From Bacillota bacterium (GTDB lineage: Bacteria; Bacillota; Bacilli; Paenibacillales; Paenibacillaceae): a stretch of 60,809 nt of DNA. The position numbers and the translations under genes were made by a program. Positions within the stretch are counted from its first letter, which is position 1. The number at the start of each line of letters is the position of its first letter. Positions 22,833 through 32,284 of this stretch are shown here, piece after piece. Under the pieces are notes generated by a model. That model saw nothing but the letters and a program-made list of their open reading frames with translations. It made no database searches and was not told the DNA's origin. Where the stretch lies: the NCBI GenBank assembly GCA_023460795.1, contig JAEWPC010000012.1, positions 1 through 60,809 on the forward strand, given 5' to 3'.

Positions 22833-23093
22833 TTACCTGGGTTCGACGATCAATTTGATCGCCGTGCGATCTTCTCCGTCGATGACGATATCCGTGAATG
22901 CCGGAATGCAGATCAGATCGACTCCGCTCGGCGCGACGAATCCGCGCGCGATCGCTACGGCTTTGACCGCTTGGTTAAGAGCTCCCGCGCCGATAGCCTG
23001 CAATTCGGCAGCTCCGCGCTCGCGTAGCACGCCTGCCAGTGCGCCAGCAACGGAATTTGGATTTGATTTGGCGGATACCTTTAATACTTCCAT
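22833..23093 (-). CDS. spoVS: Stage V sporulation protein S
   Basis: An 86-residue SpoVS/Alba-like protein, full length and typical (MEVLKVSAKSNPNSVAGALA start, GAGALNQAVKAVAIARGF, LICIPAFTDI). SpoVS promotes sporulation past stage V and coat assembly in Bacillus; the family is thought to bind nucleic acid. The second of two closely spaced ATGs (23093) is chosen, nine bases after GAGGAGG. The rny-ymdB-spoVS order is as in Bacillus. Confidence 0.97.
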   Translation of the reverse strand: MEVLKVSAKSNPNSVAGALAGVLRERGAAELQAIGAGALNQAVKAVAIARGFVAPSGVDLICIPAFTDIVIDGEDRTAIKLIVEPR

Positions 23094-23309
23094 GACCATT
23101 ACCTCCTCTTATGACAACCAACGCTAGGCTGTATGCGAGAAAAGCAGTTGCGGCTAGCAAGCAACATTAGCAAGATATGCGCGTGCTTCGGCTGCAATAG
23201 GAATCAAAGGATGGGCCCACTAAGGCATACATATTCGGTGGCCCTTTCGAAAATTCCTTCTTTTCCTGAGGGAGATGATCATGAAATTGTCTTAATGATC
23301 TGAATACGG

Positions 23310-24104
23310 TTAGACGGCGATCCAGTTGTCTTCGTCCACGGAGATCATCTGCACTTTGGTGGCTCTGCCCGTCGCTTCGTCGATATCGACGAACACGCCA
23401 TTCAGCGTCCACTTGCCTTCGGCCACCGTGAATCTTGCGGGCATGCCGGTAATGAATCGGCGCACGACGGTGTCTTTATCCATCCCGAGCACGCCGTCCC
23501 TTGGACCCGTCATGCCTGCATCGGTCAAATACGCCGTTCCGTTAGGAAGGATGCGCGCATCGTTCGTCTGCACGTGCGTATGCGTACCGACGACAAGCGA
23601 CGCGTACCCGTCCAGATGCCAGCCCATGGCGATTTTCTCGCTTGTCGCTTCGGCGTGGAAATCGACCAGAATGCATTTGGTCTTCCTGCGAAGCTCTTCG
23701 ATCTCCTCGTCGGCCACGCGGAACGGGCATTCCGCCGGAGGCAGGAACGTGCGGCCGATCAGATTGACGACGCCCAGCTCCTTGCCGTTCCCCTTGACGA
23801 TCATGCTGCCTCTGCCCGGCGTACCCGCAGGCAAGTTCGAAGGGCGGATCATTCTCGATTCGTCATCGATAAATTCGAAGATTTCGCGATTGTCCCAGGT
23901 GTGGTTGCCCATCGTAATGCCGTGTACGCCCCACTCGAACAGCTCGCGCGTAATGGCCGCATTGATGCCGCGGCCTCCGGCGGCGTTCTCCCCGTTCGCG
24001 ATAATGATATGCGGCTGGTATTTATCTTTAATCCATGGAAGCAATCGCTTCACGGTATCTCTTCCGATGTTGCCGACGATATCGCCGATAAATACGACTT
24101 TCAT
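23310..24104 (-). CDS. ymdB: 2',3'-cyclic-nucleotide phosphodiesterase YmdB
   Basis: A 264-residue calcineurin-like metallophosphoesterase, the standard length. Metal-binding motifs: GDIVG (residues 7-11), NGEN, MGNHTWDN and the GTHTHVQTNDARI stretch. YmdB degrades 2',3'-cyclic nucleotides and influences the switch between motility and biofilm in Bacillus; it is encoded next to RNase Y as here. ATG 24104 follows GGATGAGGAA; an earlier in-frame start would lie over the rny terminator. Confidence 0.95.
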   Translation of the reverse strand: MKVVFIGDIVGNIGRDTVKRLLPWIKDKYQPHIIIANGENAAGGRGINAAITRELFEWGVHGITMGNHTWDNREIFEFIDDESRMIRPSNLPAGTPGRGSMIVKGNGKELGVVNLIGRTFLPPAECPFRVADEEIEELRRKTKCILVDFHAEATSEKIAMGWHLDGYASLVVGTHTHVQTNDARILPNGTAYLTDAGMTGPRDGVLGMDKDTVVRRFITGMPARFTVAEGKWTLNGVFVDIDEATGRATKVQMISVDEDNWIAV

Positions 24105-24130
24105 ACGTTCCTCATCCTTCCGGTGCGGGC

Positions 24131-24166
24131 AAATAAGAAAAGTGGCTGCAATTGCCGCAGCCACTT
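24131..24166 (-). terminator. Intrinsic terminator of rny
   Basis: AAGTGGCTGC / GCAGCCACTT with a short loop, followed by TTCTTATTT on the minus strand. Confidence 0.8.
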
Positions 24167-24192
24167 CTCATCCTTCCCTGCATTTCCGTTCT

Positions 24193-25734
24193 TTATTTCG
24201 CGTACTCGACTGCGCGAGTCTCGCGAATGACCGTTACTTTGATGTGACCTGGGTAGTCTAGTTCGCCCTCGATCTTCTTCGTGATGTCGCGTGCCAGACG
24301 GAACGCTTCGGTATCGTCGATTTTCTCGGGTTGTACCATGACGCGAACTTCGCGTCCGGCTTGGATCGCGTACGACTTCTCGACGCCGTCGAACGATTCG
24401 GAGATCTCTTCGAGCTTCTCGAGCCGCTTGATATACGTCTCGAGCGTCTCGCGACGCGCGCCAGGCCGTGCGGCGCTGAGCGCATCAGCCGCTCCGACCA
24501 GCATAGCGATAACCGAAGTCGCTTCGACGTCGCCATGGTGGGAAGCGATACTGTTGACGACAACAGGATGTTCCTTGTACTTCTTGCCCAATTCCACGCC
24601 GATCTCGACATGCGAGCCTTCCACTTCGTGGTCGAGCGCTTTCCCGATATCGTGCAGCAATCCGGCGCGTTTCGCAAGCGTAACGTCCTCGCCCAATTCT
24701 GCAGCCATCAGCCCGGTCAAGTAAGCGACTTCCATCGAGTGCTTGAGCACGTTCTGGCCGTAGCTTGTCCGGAACTTCAGACGACCGAGAATTTTGATCA
24801 AATCCGGATGAAGGCCATGCACGCCGACTTCGAACGTTGCTTGTTCCCCGTACTCCCGGATTCTTTCGTCCACTTCCTTGCGAGACTTCTCGACCATTTC
24901 CTCGATGCGGGCCGGGTGAATCCGTCCGTCCGCAACCAATTTCTCGAGCGAGGTTCTCGCGATTTCGCGGCGAATCGGGTCGAAGCCGGATAGAATAACC
25001 GCTTCCGGCGTATCGTCGATGATGAGGTCGATCCCCGTCAACGTCTCTAGCGCGCGAATGTTGCGGCCTTCGCGACCGATAATCCGTCCCTTCATCTCTT
25101 CGTTAGGCAACGATACGACGGATACCGTCGTCTCCGCCACGTGATCCGCGGCGCAGCGTTGAATGGCGAGAGAGATAATGTCGCGGGCTTTCTTGTCGCC
25201 CTCTTCCTTCGCTTGCTGTTCGATTTCCTTGATCATTTGCGCGGTTTCGTGGCGCACTTCCTGTTCGACTGTCGTCAGAATCATTTGCTTCGCGTCATCC
25301 GTCGACAGGTTCGAAATGCGTTCCAATTCCGCTACCTGCTGTTTATGCAACAGCTCGATCTGGTCTTGCGTCTCTTCGATACGTTTCTCTTTGTTGGCGA
25401 CTTGCTCCTCTTTGCGTTCCAACGCTTCGAGTTTGCGGTCCAGCGATTCTTCCTTCTGTAGCAAACGCCGTTCTAGACGTTGAATTTCGTTGCGGCGTTC
25501 GCGAATGTCGCGTTCCGCTTCGTTACGGAGCTTGTGCACCTCGTCTTTGGCTTCCAGCACCGTCTCTTTGCGAAGCGCTTCGGCTTCTTTCTTAGCGGAC
25601 TCGACAATTTGACGGGCAGCCGTTTCGGCGCTGGAAATTTTGGCTTCCGCAATGGATTTGCGAACGAAATAACCGATCCCAAAGCTAAGAAGGCCAACAA
25701 CGAGAACGATCAAGACCCAGACATATGCAGGCAT
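24193..25734 (-). CDS. rny: Ribonuclease Y
   Basis: A 513-residue membrane-bound endoribonuclease starting bulk mRNA decay. Domains in order: one N-terminal membrane segment (about 3-25), a long coiled coil (30-180), a KH domain with GRIIGREGRNIRALE (near 225), and an HD domain with HDIGKALDHE and ASHHGDVE (near 360-400). Start ATG 25734 (MPAYVWVLIVLVVG) follows GGAGGTG; an extension to 25764 is rejected. Its own sigma-A promoter lies 185 bp upstream. RicA, whose complex directs RNase Y, is encoded in the same window. Confidence 0.97.
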   Translation of the reverse strand: MPAYVWVLIVLVVGLLSFGIGYFVRKSIAEAKISSAETAARQIVESAKKEAEALRKETVLEAKDEVHKLRNEAERDIRERRNEIQRLERRLLQKEESLDRKLEALERKEEQVANKEKRIEETQDQIELLHKQQVAELERISNLSTDDAKQMILTTVEQEVRHETAQMIKEIEQQAKEEGDKKARDIISLAIQRCAADHVAETTVSVVSLPNEEMKGRIIGREGRNIRALETLTGIDLIIDDTPEAVILSGFDPIRREIARTSLEKLVADGRIHPARIEEMVEKSRKEVDERIREYGEQATFEVGVHGLHPDLIKILGRLKFRTSYGQNVLKHSMEVAYLTGLMAAELGEDVTLAKRAGLLHDIGKALDHEVEGSHVEIGVELGKKYKEHPVVVNSIASHHGDVEATSVIAMLVGAADALSAARPGARRETLETYIKRLEKLEEISESFDGVEKSYAIQAGREVRVMVQPEKIDDTEAFRLARDITKKIEGELDYPGHIKVTVIRETRAVEYAK

Positions 25735-26115
25735 GGTCTTTTCACCTCCTCGTTGCATCACCAAGGCAGTTGCTTGGGGACACTTATTCAGTTTGATTTG
25801 CCGGTTTCTAAACCGTTTCGTAGTCGTGTGAACATTGCATGAAAGGTCGAAAAAACGCGATCCGAATCCGATTTTGGAAGGAAATCGATACTCGGATAGT
25901 GCAGTTTAATACAAAATCATTGTAGCTTTCTCCAAAATAGATTGTCAAGCCACGATAAAGACGCAACTTCCTGTCACGAGCACCGAAGTCCCTGCCCCGA
26001 TAGGCCATCGTCGAATCGTGCGGAATGCGATTTCGGCACTCCGCGGAGCCATTTCCACTTCTGCGTCCCCTGCTGCCGATACAACCTGTTGCGCGGCAAT
26101 GGGACGATCGTCCAT
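25735..26115. other. Intergenic region between rny and recX
   Basis: No gene is seen in these 380 bp. It holds the rny promoter and leader. Around 26045-26110 a stretch with CCGATACAACCTGTTGCGCGGC resembles the recX tail at 26160-26215 (split here: CCGATGCAGC, CTGTTGCGCGGC), a probable degenerate partial duplication of the recX 3' end. Confidence 0.5.
25919..25948 (-). promoter_or_regulatory. Sigma-A promoter of rny
   Basis: -35 TTGACA (25948-25943), 18 bp spacer, -10 TACAAT (25924-25919). Near-consensus; leader of about 180 nt to the rny start. Confidence 0.75.
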
Positions 26116-27054
26116 CTAGTCGAGCGGTTCGTCATACTCGCTATCGTTCCATTCCGCGTCATCATCGCCGCTTCTGCCGTCGTTTGCTTCCGATGCAGCC
26201 TGTTGCGCGGCCGAACGGGCGACGGAGCCCGTGTATCCGCGTCTCATAAGCATCGCCATCAGCTTCTGTTTGCGCTCCCGGTCGTTGCCTTTGACCGACG
26301 GCCACTTCTTGCGCGCGAGCGCGAGCGCCGACTGCTCTTCGATCTCCGGCTCGATCGCGCCGATCGCTTGCTCGATTTCGGGCTTGGCGACTCCTCGTTG
26401 CAGCAGCTCCTGGCGGATGAGCATCCGCCCTTTGCGCTGGTTAGTCGCACGCTGCTCCGCGAACCTGCGCGCGAACGCGGAATCGTCGACCATGCGATTC
26501 GTTCGCAGCCGCTCCAGACAGCCGGCGATCGCTTCTTGAGCGAAGCCTTTGCGCTTTAACGCCCGCGACAGCTCCGCCGTCGTACGCGCTTTCCGCTCCA
26601 GCATTCCGAGCGCCGCGCGATACGCCTCTTCCTTCTGCTCTTCCTCGAGCAGCTTGGCGTATTCCTCGGCCGTCAGTTGTTTTCCTTTGAGCAGTCGCCA
26701 TCCGACAAGCGTATCTTCGTGGACCGTCAGCACCGCTTCGCCAGGCTCCGCTGCCGTCTGAGCGCTGGCGATCAGCGCGTCCACCTCGTCCGTCCACGAT
26801 TCGAACGGCTTTTCTATTATAGGCTTCGCGTGCGTATCCTCTTCACCCTTGGGCCAATATCCCGTCAGGTCAGGATCGGTATCTTCTTCATATTCGAGCT
26901 TTAATGTAATGCGATACATCATCGACCGCCGCAAATGCGCTTCCACCGAAACGACCGTCGCGCCAATGACCGTACGCGGATCGATTTCGACTTCCTGCCG
27001 CTCTTCCGCCGGTTTACGCTTATCGTAGCTTCTTCCCGTCCTCTTACCGTACAT
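26116..27054 (-). CDS. recX: Regulatory protein RecX
   Basis: A 312-residue RecX, longer than the roughly 264 of Bacillus because of an N-terminal extension and an acidic tail (DDDAEWNDSEYDEP). The three-helix RecX repeats are visible: ALGMLERKARTTAELSRAL, the NRMVDDSAFARRFAEQR block and RKGRMLIRQELLQRGV, with a further repeat to about 285. RecX binds within the RecA filament groove and modulates recombination and SOS activity. It lies 87 bp after recA with a weak terminator between. The N-terminal 110 residues have the extra domain seen in Firmicute members. Confidence 0.92.
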   Translation of the reverse strand: MYGKRTGRSYDKRKPAEERQEVEIDPRTVIGATVVSVEAHLRRSMMYRITLKLEYEEDTDPDLTGYWPKGEEDTHAKPIIEKPFESWTDEVDALIASAQTAAEPGEAVLTVHEDTLVGWRLLKGKQLTAEEYAKLLEEEQKEEAYRAALGMLERKARTTAELSRALKRKGFAQEAIAGCLERLRTNRMVDDSAFARRFAEQRATNQRKGRMLIRQELLQRGVAKPEIEQAIGAIEPEIEEQSALALARKKWPSVKGNDRERKQKLMAMLMRRGYTGSVARSAAQQAASEANDGRSGDDDAEWNDSEYDEPLD

Positions 27055-27084
27055 TAAGCCGCCCCCTCTTGTCCGAAGGTTGAT

Positions 27085-27116
27085 GGAAAAACAAATAGCG
27101 GCACGTTAGGCCGCTA
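27085..27116 (-). terminator. Terminator between recA and recX
   Basis: TAGCGGC / GCCGCTA with a seven-base loop, then TTTGTTTTT on the minus strand. Some read-through would supply recX. Confidence 0.7.
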
Positions 27117-27140
27117 GCTGTTAACTATGTCGATTCTGCT

Positions 27141-28199
27141 TTATTCGTCGCCGAACTCCGTGTCTTCCTCGTCTTCCGAGCTGCTTGCGGCGGAAGCCGC
27201 TTTAGCCGTAGCCGACGCGCTGAGCAGCAAGTCGCGGATGTTCTTCTCGATCTTCGAGCTGATCTCCGGATGATCCTTCAAATATTGCTTAGCGTTCTCG
27301 CGCCCTTGACCGAGACGTTCGCCCTCGAAGGAGAACCATGCGCCGCTCTTCTGAACGATATCTTGCTCGGCGCCGATATCGATAATGCTGCCTTCCTTGG
27401 AGATGCCTTCGCCGTACATAATGTCAACGTCCGCTTGCTTAAACGGAGGCGCGACTTTATTCTTAACGACCTTAATCTTCGTACGGTTACCGACAACGTC
27501 ATTGCCTTGCTTAATCGATTCCACGCGGCGAACGTCAAGACGTACGCTCGCATAGAACTTCAACGCGCGTCCGCCAGGCGTCGTCTCGGGGTTGCCGAAC
27601 ATCACGCCGACTTTCTCGCGAAGCTGGTTAATGAAGATCGCGATCGCCTTCGACTTGCTGATCGCGCCGGAAAGCTTACGCATCGCTTGGGACATCAAGC
27701 GCGCTTGCAGGCCGACGAACGAATCGCCCATGTCGCCTTCGATCTCCGCTTTCGGTACGAGCGCGGCTACCGAGTCGACGACGATAATGTCTACGGCGCC
27801 GCTGCGGACGAGCGCTTCCGCGATCTCGAGCGCTTGCTCGCCCGTGTCCGGCTGCGAGAGCAGCAGCTCGTCGATGTTGACGCCGAGGTTTCTGGCGTAG
27901 ATCGGGTCGAGCGCATGCTCAGCGTCGATGAACGCCGCTTGGCCGCCGTTACGTTGAACTTCCGCGATCGCGTGCAGCGCGACCGTCGTCTTACCGGACG
28001 ATTCCGGTCCGTATACTTCTATAATTCTACCGCGCGGGAATCCGCCGATTCCGAGGGCGATATCGAGTGCTAGTACGCCGCTAGAGGACGTCTCCACTTG
28101 TAAATGCGCGTTCTCTCCGAGCTTCATAATCGAACCCTTGCCGAATTGCTTCTCGATCTGGCGCAAAGCCATGTCTAATGCGGCGCGACGATCTGACAA
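27141..28199 (-). CDS. recA: Recombinase RecA
   Basis: A 352-residue RecA: core with Walker A GPESSGKTT (near 66-74), Walker B IIVVDSVAAL, the loop regions QARLMSQAMRKLSG and FINQLREKVG, and an acidic, Ala-rich C-terminus. Catalyses strand exchange and LexA cleavage. The start is taken as TTG at 28199 (SDRRAALDMALRQIEKQFG next), because AAGGATG precedes it and the promoter start point lies only about 25 bp upstream; the open frame further upstream would not be transcribed. An SOS box lies just upstream of the promoter. Confidence 0.97.
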   Translation of the reverse strand: MSDRRAALDMALRQIEKQFGKGSIMKLGENAHLQVETSSSGVLALDIALGIGGFPRGRIIEVYGPESSGKTTVALHAIAEVQRNGGQAAFIDAEHALDPIYARNLGVNIDELLLSQPDTGEQALEIAEALVRSGAVDIIVVDSVAALVPKAEIEGDMGDSFVGLQARLMSQAMRKLSGAISKSKAIAIFINQLREKVGVMFGNPETTPGGRALKFYASVRLDVRRVESIKQGNDVVGNRTKIKVVKNKVAPPFKQADVDIMYGEGISKEGSIIDIGAEQDIVQKSGAWFSFEGERLGQGRENAKQYLKDHPEISSKIEKNIRDLLLSASATAKAASAASSSEDEEDTEFGDE

Positions 28200-28230
28200 C
28201 ACACCCACATCCTTATTCTTTAATAGTTTA

Positions 28231-28281
28231 ATCATACCTTGTTTATAGACGTTTGCCAAGCATTTTGAGAACATTTGTTCG
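28231..28281 (-). promoter_or_regulatory. recA promoter with LexA (SOS) box
   Basis: -35 TTGGCA (28259-28254), 17 bp spacer, -10 TATGAT (28236-28231). Nine bp further upstream lies CGAACAAATGTTCT (28281-28268), matching the Gram-positive LexA operator CGAAC-N4-GTTCG in all but the last base. Confidence 0.85.
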
Positions 28282-28292
28282 ATTTTATTTCG

Positions 28293-28331
28293 AAAAAAGA
28301 ACCGAAGCAAAGTTCTCTTCGCCTCGGTTCT
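28293..28331 (-). terminator. Intrinsic terminator of cinA
   Basis: AGAACCGA(G)GC / GC(T)TCGGTTCT then TTTTT on the minus strand; it ends just upstream of the recA SOS box and so separates recA from the cinA operon. Confidence 0.85.
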
Positions 28332-28447
28332 TCCGAAACTTTCAACAAAACTTTATCATACCTTACATAGGTTGACAAGCTTCGCGTTTCCATCTTTTAT
28401 GTCGAATTTGTGAACGCTTTCCGTCCACACCTTCGAATACCGGCCTG

Positions 28448-29704
28448 TCACTCGCCCCGTCCGGTAAGAGCCAGCCACAGCATGTACAGAGCCCGCTTCG
28501 ACGCGCGGATCCGAATGCCTTGGCGGTCGCCCGATAGCTGAAGCTGCACGACGCGAGTCTCCTTGTCCCGCTCCGCCAGACCGATGTACACGAGTCCGAC
28601 CGGCTTTCCTTCGGAAGAGGCGGGACCGGCGACGCCCGTAATCGACAGCGCGAAGTCCGCGTCCGCCAGCTTCCGCGCCCCCTCGGCCATTGCGACAGCC
28701 GTCTCCGAGCTGACCGCGCCCGGCGCATCGTCGCCTTCAAGCAGCGACGCTGGAACGCCTAGAGCGCGATGCTTCACCAAGTTGCTGTAGCTCACAACGC
28801 CGCCGAGGAACGCATCCGCGCTGCCCGGTACCGTCGTCAGCATCGAAGCGACCATCCCGCCCGTGCAGCTTTCCGCAAGCGTCACGGTGCGCCGCTGGGA
28901 CGCCAGCAAGCGGATGACGGCAGCTTCGATCGGGATATCCTCCTCCGCGTACAGATGACGCGGCGTACGCGAACGGATCTCGGTAAGCGTCGGCTCCAGC
29001 TTGCGCGCCGCTTCCTCCGCGCTCGCCGCTTTCGTCGATACGCGGATCGTCACTTCGCCCTCCGCCGCATACGGCGCGATCGTCGGATCCTGCTGCTCGC
29101 GTATGAGGTCGATCAGCAAATCCTCTAGGCCCGACTCGCCGATACCGGCGAACTTCAGCATGACCGAGTGAAGCGTATCCGCCTCCCCGAAGAGCGACTT
29201 CAACCAAGCTGTCCCGTCATTGGCGAACATCGGCTTCATCTCGCGCGGCGGTCCGGGAAGCAGCAAATAATGCGTGCCATCCGCGCCAAGCGCGTTGCCG
29301 ACGGCCAGCCCCGTGTCGTTGCGAAGCGGTGTCGCACCCTCGACCAACAGAGCCTGACGACGGTTGCTTTCGACGAAGCTGCCGCCGCGACCGGCGAACA
29401 TCGCCGTTATTTTATTCATCGTCGGTTCGTGAAGCTCTACGCCCCGATTTAAGTATTCTGCCAGCGCGTCGCGGGTCAGGTCGTCCATCGTCGGCCCGAG
29501 GCCGCCGGTGAACACGAGCAAGTCCGCCCGTCCTCGCCCGATCTCGATCGCCTGAATTAATCGCTCCTTGTTGTCTCCCACCACGGTCTGATAATAAACA
29601 TCAATGCCCAGCTCTGCCAAACCTCTCGACAGATACTGGGCGTTCGTGTTTACGATCTGACCGAGGAGCAGCTCCGTGCCTACGGCAATGATCTCTGCTC
29701 TCAT
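28448..29704 (-). CDS. cinA: Competence/damage-inducible protein CinA
   Basis: A 418-residue CinA. The N-terminal molybdopterin-binding-like domain (1-170) has VGTELLLGQIVNTNA and FTGGLGPTMDDLTRD; the C-terminal PncC-like domain (from about 255) has AESCTGGMVASMLTTVPG and SITGVAGPASS. Family members have NMN deamidase and ADP-ribose pyrophosphatase activities and recycle pyridine nucleotides; in competent species CinA accompanies RecA. ATG 29704 follows CGAGGAG. Position between pgsA and recA is as in Bacillus. Confidence 0.95.
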   Translation of the reverse strand: MRAEIIAVGTELLLGQIVNTNAQYLSRGLAELGIDVYYQTVVGDNKERLIQAIEIGRGRADLLVFTGGLGPTMDDLTRDALAEYLNRGVELHEPTMNKITAMFAGRGGSFVESNRRQALLVEGATPLRNDTGLAVGNALGADGTHYLLLPGPPREMKPMFANDGTAWLKSLFGEADTLHSVMLKFAGIGESGLEDLLIDLIREQQDPTIAPYAAEGEVTIRVSTKAASAEEAARKLEPTLTEIRSRTPRHLYAEEDIPIEAAVIRLLASQRRTVTLAESCTGGMVASMLTTVPGSADAFLGGVVSYSNLVKHRALGVPASLLEGDDAPGAVSSETAVAMAEGARKLADADFALSITGVAGPASSEGKPVGLVYIGLAERDKETRVVQLQLSGDRQGIRIRASKRALYMLWLALTGRGE

Positions 29705-29741
29705 GCGCTCCTCGACACCTCGTTATAGAACCCGCGGACGA

Positions 29742-30317
29742 TCAATCGACCGGGATCAAATTTTTATTTTTGACGAAATAATCGATTCCGGAGTATACGG
29801 TAATGGCCACCGCAGCCCAGATCGTGACGACATCCATCTGAAGATCGATGAAATTGAACGGGAAATTGTTGAGCAGGATGACGATGATCATCGTGATCTG
29901 GACCGCCGTCTTCCATTTGCCCCACTTGCTCGCCGCCATGACGGTGCCATCGAGCAGCGCGATCTGGCGAAGTCCGGTTACGGCCCATTCGCGGCTGATG
30001 ATCACGATCGCGACCCATGCGTCCAGCTTCCCGATTTCGACAAGAGAGATGAGGACGGCCGCGACTAATAATTTATCCGCTAGCGGATCCAGCAGCTTGC
30101 CGAGGTTCGTGACGATTTTGCGCTTGCGCGCGATGTAGCCGTCAAGACCGTCCGTGCTTGCGGCAATAATGAACAACAGCGTGGCGAACACTTGATTCCA
30201 CGTAATCGAATAGTTGCCGATCGTCAGCGGATTGACGTCCAGCTTAACCAGTAGGAAGAACGTCATGATCGGAACGAGGAAAATACGCGCGAGTGTGATT
30301 CGGTTAGCAAGATTCAT
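29742..30317 (-). CDS. pgsA: CDP-diacylglycerol-glycerol-3-phosphate 3-phosphatidyltransferase
   Basis: A 191-residue membrane enzyme making phosphatidylglycerol phosphate, the first committed step of phosphatidylglycerol synthesis. The CDP-alcohol phosphotransferase signature DG-x2-AR-x8-G-x3-D-x3-D is visible near residues 55-80 (DGYIARKRK, then GKLLDPLADK). Four to five membrane segments. The ATG at 30317 overlaps the end of rimO by 4 bp, so translation is coupled; cinA follows 37 bp downstream. Confidence 0.96.
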   Translation of the reverse strand: MNLANRITLARIFLVPIMTFFLLVKLDVNPLTIGNYSITWNQVFATLLFIIAASTDGLDGYIARKRKIVTNLGKLLDPLADKLLVAAVLISLVEIGKLDAWVAIVIISREWAVTGLRQIALLDGTVMAASKWGKWKTAVQITMIIVILLNNFPFNFIDLQMDVVTIWAAVAITVYSGIDYFVKNKNLIPVD

Positions 30318-31642
30318 GCGATTCCCTCCCCTGACAGATCGTATTCATAAGCGTGGGTGATCCGTACTTTGCGTATTTCGCCCAGCTCCGTTCGAATGCC
30401 GGACACGTAGACTTCGCCGTCGACTTCAGGCGCGTCATACTGGCTGCGGCCGATATACACGTCGCTGCGGCCGTCGTAGCGTTCGACGAGCACGTCCAGC
30501 GTGCGGCCGACGTATTTGGCGCTGTTGTCCTGCGCGACTTCGCGCTGGACTTCCATCAACGTATGTGCCCGATGCTGCTTCACTTCGTCGGACAATTGAT
30601 CGGGCAGACGATTCGCAGGCGTATCCTCTTCCTGCGAATAAGCGAATACGCCGAGGCGGTCGAATTTCATCTCCCGCACGAAATCGCACAGCTTCTCGAA
30701 CTCTTCTTCCGTCTCCCCGGGGAATCCGACGATCATCGAAGTACGAAGCGCGACGTCCGGAATGCGGGCGCGAATGCGCGAGATTAACTCGCGAACGTCG
30801 CGCTGGCGGCCTGGCCTTCGCATGCGCTTCAAGATCGCATCCTCGCTATGCTGCAGCGGCATATCGATGTATTTGCAAATTTTCGGATTCGAGGCGATCG
30901 TCTCGATCAGTTCGTCCGTGAAGAAGCCCGGATACGCGTAATGCAGGCGAACCCACTCGATGCCATCCACTTCGCTCACTCGGTTCATCAGGTCGGGCAG
31001 CTTAAAGCCCTCATAGAGATCCGTGCCGTAGTTCGTGGAATCCTGCGCGATCAGGCTGATTTCCTTGACGCCCTGGGCGGCAAGCTGCTTGACTTCCGCG
31101 AGGATCGATTCGATCGACCGGCTGCGGAACTTCCCGCGCATGATCGGAATGCTGCAGAACGTACAAGCGTTGTCGCAGCCTTCGGCGATCTTCACGTATG
31201 CGGTATGGCGAGGCGTGGATAAGAGACGGGGCAGCGCCTCCTCGTAGTTGAATACGGGATTGCCGACATAGATCGGTTTCGTCCCGCCGAGCGCCTCGTC
31301 AATAATGTCGTTAATACGATGGAAATCGCCCGTACCTACGATGCCGTCGATTTCGGGCATTTCCTTCATTAACTCCTGTTTATATCTTTGCGTAAGGCAG
31401 CCCGATACGATGAGCGCCTTCAGTCTGGCGGTATCTTTGAGCTCCGCAAGGTTAAGGATCGTGTTGACGGATTCCTCTTTAGCCGCGTCTATGAAACCGC
31501 AAGTGTTGACGATAACGACCGTCGCGTCTTCCGGTTTATCTACGAGCGTATATCCTCGCGCATGGACGAGTCCCGACATGATCTCCGAATCGACCAAGTT
31601 CTTCTCGCAGCCCAGCGTGACGACGTTGACTTTCTCTTGCAT
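30314..31642 (-). CDS. rimO: Ribosomal protein S12 methylthiotransferase RimO
   Basis: A 442-residue radical-SAM enzyme that methylthiolates Asp of ribosomal protein S12. Seen: N-terminal UPF0004 domain (TLGCEKNLVDSE; NTCGFI; SGCLTQRY cysteines), radical-SAM motif CDNACTFC followed by SIPIMRGKFRSR, and a C-terminal TRAM domain. The CGFID...AKEES sequence distinguishes it from its paralogue MiaB, which is also in this window. Precedes and overlaps pgsA. Confidence 0.96.
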   Translation of the reverse strand: MQEKVNVVTLGCEKNLVDSEIMSGLVHARGYTLVDKPEDATVVIVNTCGFIDAAKEESVNTILNLAELKDTARLKALIVSGCLTQRYKQELMKEMPEIDGIVGTGDFHRINDIIDEALGGTKPIYVGNPVFNYEEALPRLLSTPRHTAYVKIAEGCDNACTFCSIPIMRGKFRSRSIESILAEVKQLAAQGVKEISLIAQDSTNYGTDLYEGFKLPDLMNRVSEVDGIEWVRLHYAYPGFFTDELIETIASNPKICKYIDMPLQHSEDAILKRMRRPGRQRDVRELISRIRARIPDVALRTSMIVGFPGETEEEFEKLCDFVREMKFDRLGVFAYSQEEDTPANRLPDQLSDEVKQHRAHTLMEVQREVAQDNSAKYVGRTLDVLVERYDGRSDVYIGRSQYDAPEVDGEVYVSGIRTELGEIRKVRITHAYEYDLSGEGIA

Positions 31643-31728
31643 CGCTTAGTTCCCCCAACCGTTCGTCCATAGAAATAACCCATCACAAAGTATAATCGAA
31701 CGCTATGTAAAGTGTCAAAAACAGCCGA

Positions 31729-32220
31729 TTAACGGAAGTTGTTGAATTGAAGCTCAAGCGGCAGTCCGGCACCTCTAAGCAATCCCATTACGTTCTGCAA
31801 GTCGTCCTTGCTCTTGCCGGTCACGCGCAGCGAGTCTCCTTGAATCATGCTTTTCACCTTCAGCTTGGAATCGCGAATCAGAATGTTGATCTTCTTGGCG
31901 TTCTCCTGATCGATGCCCTGCTTCATCTTGATCACTTGGCGAACGGTGCCTCCGGACGCGGATTCGACCTTGCCATAGTCCAGATTCAAGATCGGGACGC
32001 CGCGCTTGATCATCTTCGTCTGCAGAATATCGATAACGCTCTTAAGCTTATAATCGTCGTCCGAAGCGACGACGAGCTGTTCGTTCTCGAGCTTGATGTT
32101 GCTTTTGCTCCCTTTGAAGTCGAATCGCGTCTCGATCTCCTTCATCGCTTGCGTGACCGCGTTATTAACCTCCTGCATATCCACTTTGGATACGATATCG
32201 AAAGAATATTCCGATGCCAT
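31729..32220 (-). CDS. YajQ-family nucleotide-binding protein
   Basis: A 163-residue YajQ/UPF0234 protein, full length, with the typical start (SEYSFDIVSKVDMQEVNNAV), ETRFDFKGSKS and C-terminal GDSLRVTGKSKDDLQ. Two ferredoxin-like domains; homologues bind cyclic-di-GMP or nucleotides and RNA. It sits between rodZ and rimO and is bounded upstream by the rodZ terminator, so it may have its own promoter. Role in this organism unknown. Confidence 0.93.
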   Translation of the reverse strand: MASEYSFDIVSKVDMQEVNNAVTQAMKEIETRFDFKGSKSNIKLENEQLVVASDDDYKLKSVIDILQTKMIKRGVPILNLDYGKVESASGGTVRQVIKMKQGIDQENAKKINILIRDSKLKVKSMIQGDSLRVTGKSKDDLQNVMGLLRGAGLPLELQFNNFR

Positions 32221-32284
32221 GTGCCGATCTTCCTTTCTTTTTACCCGATTTTTCCTACTATTATAGCACGAGTACCGGCTTCGC

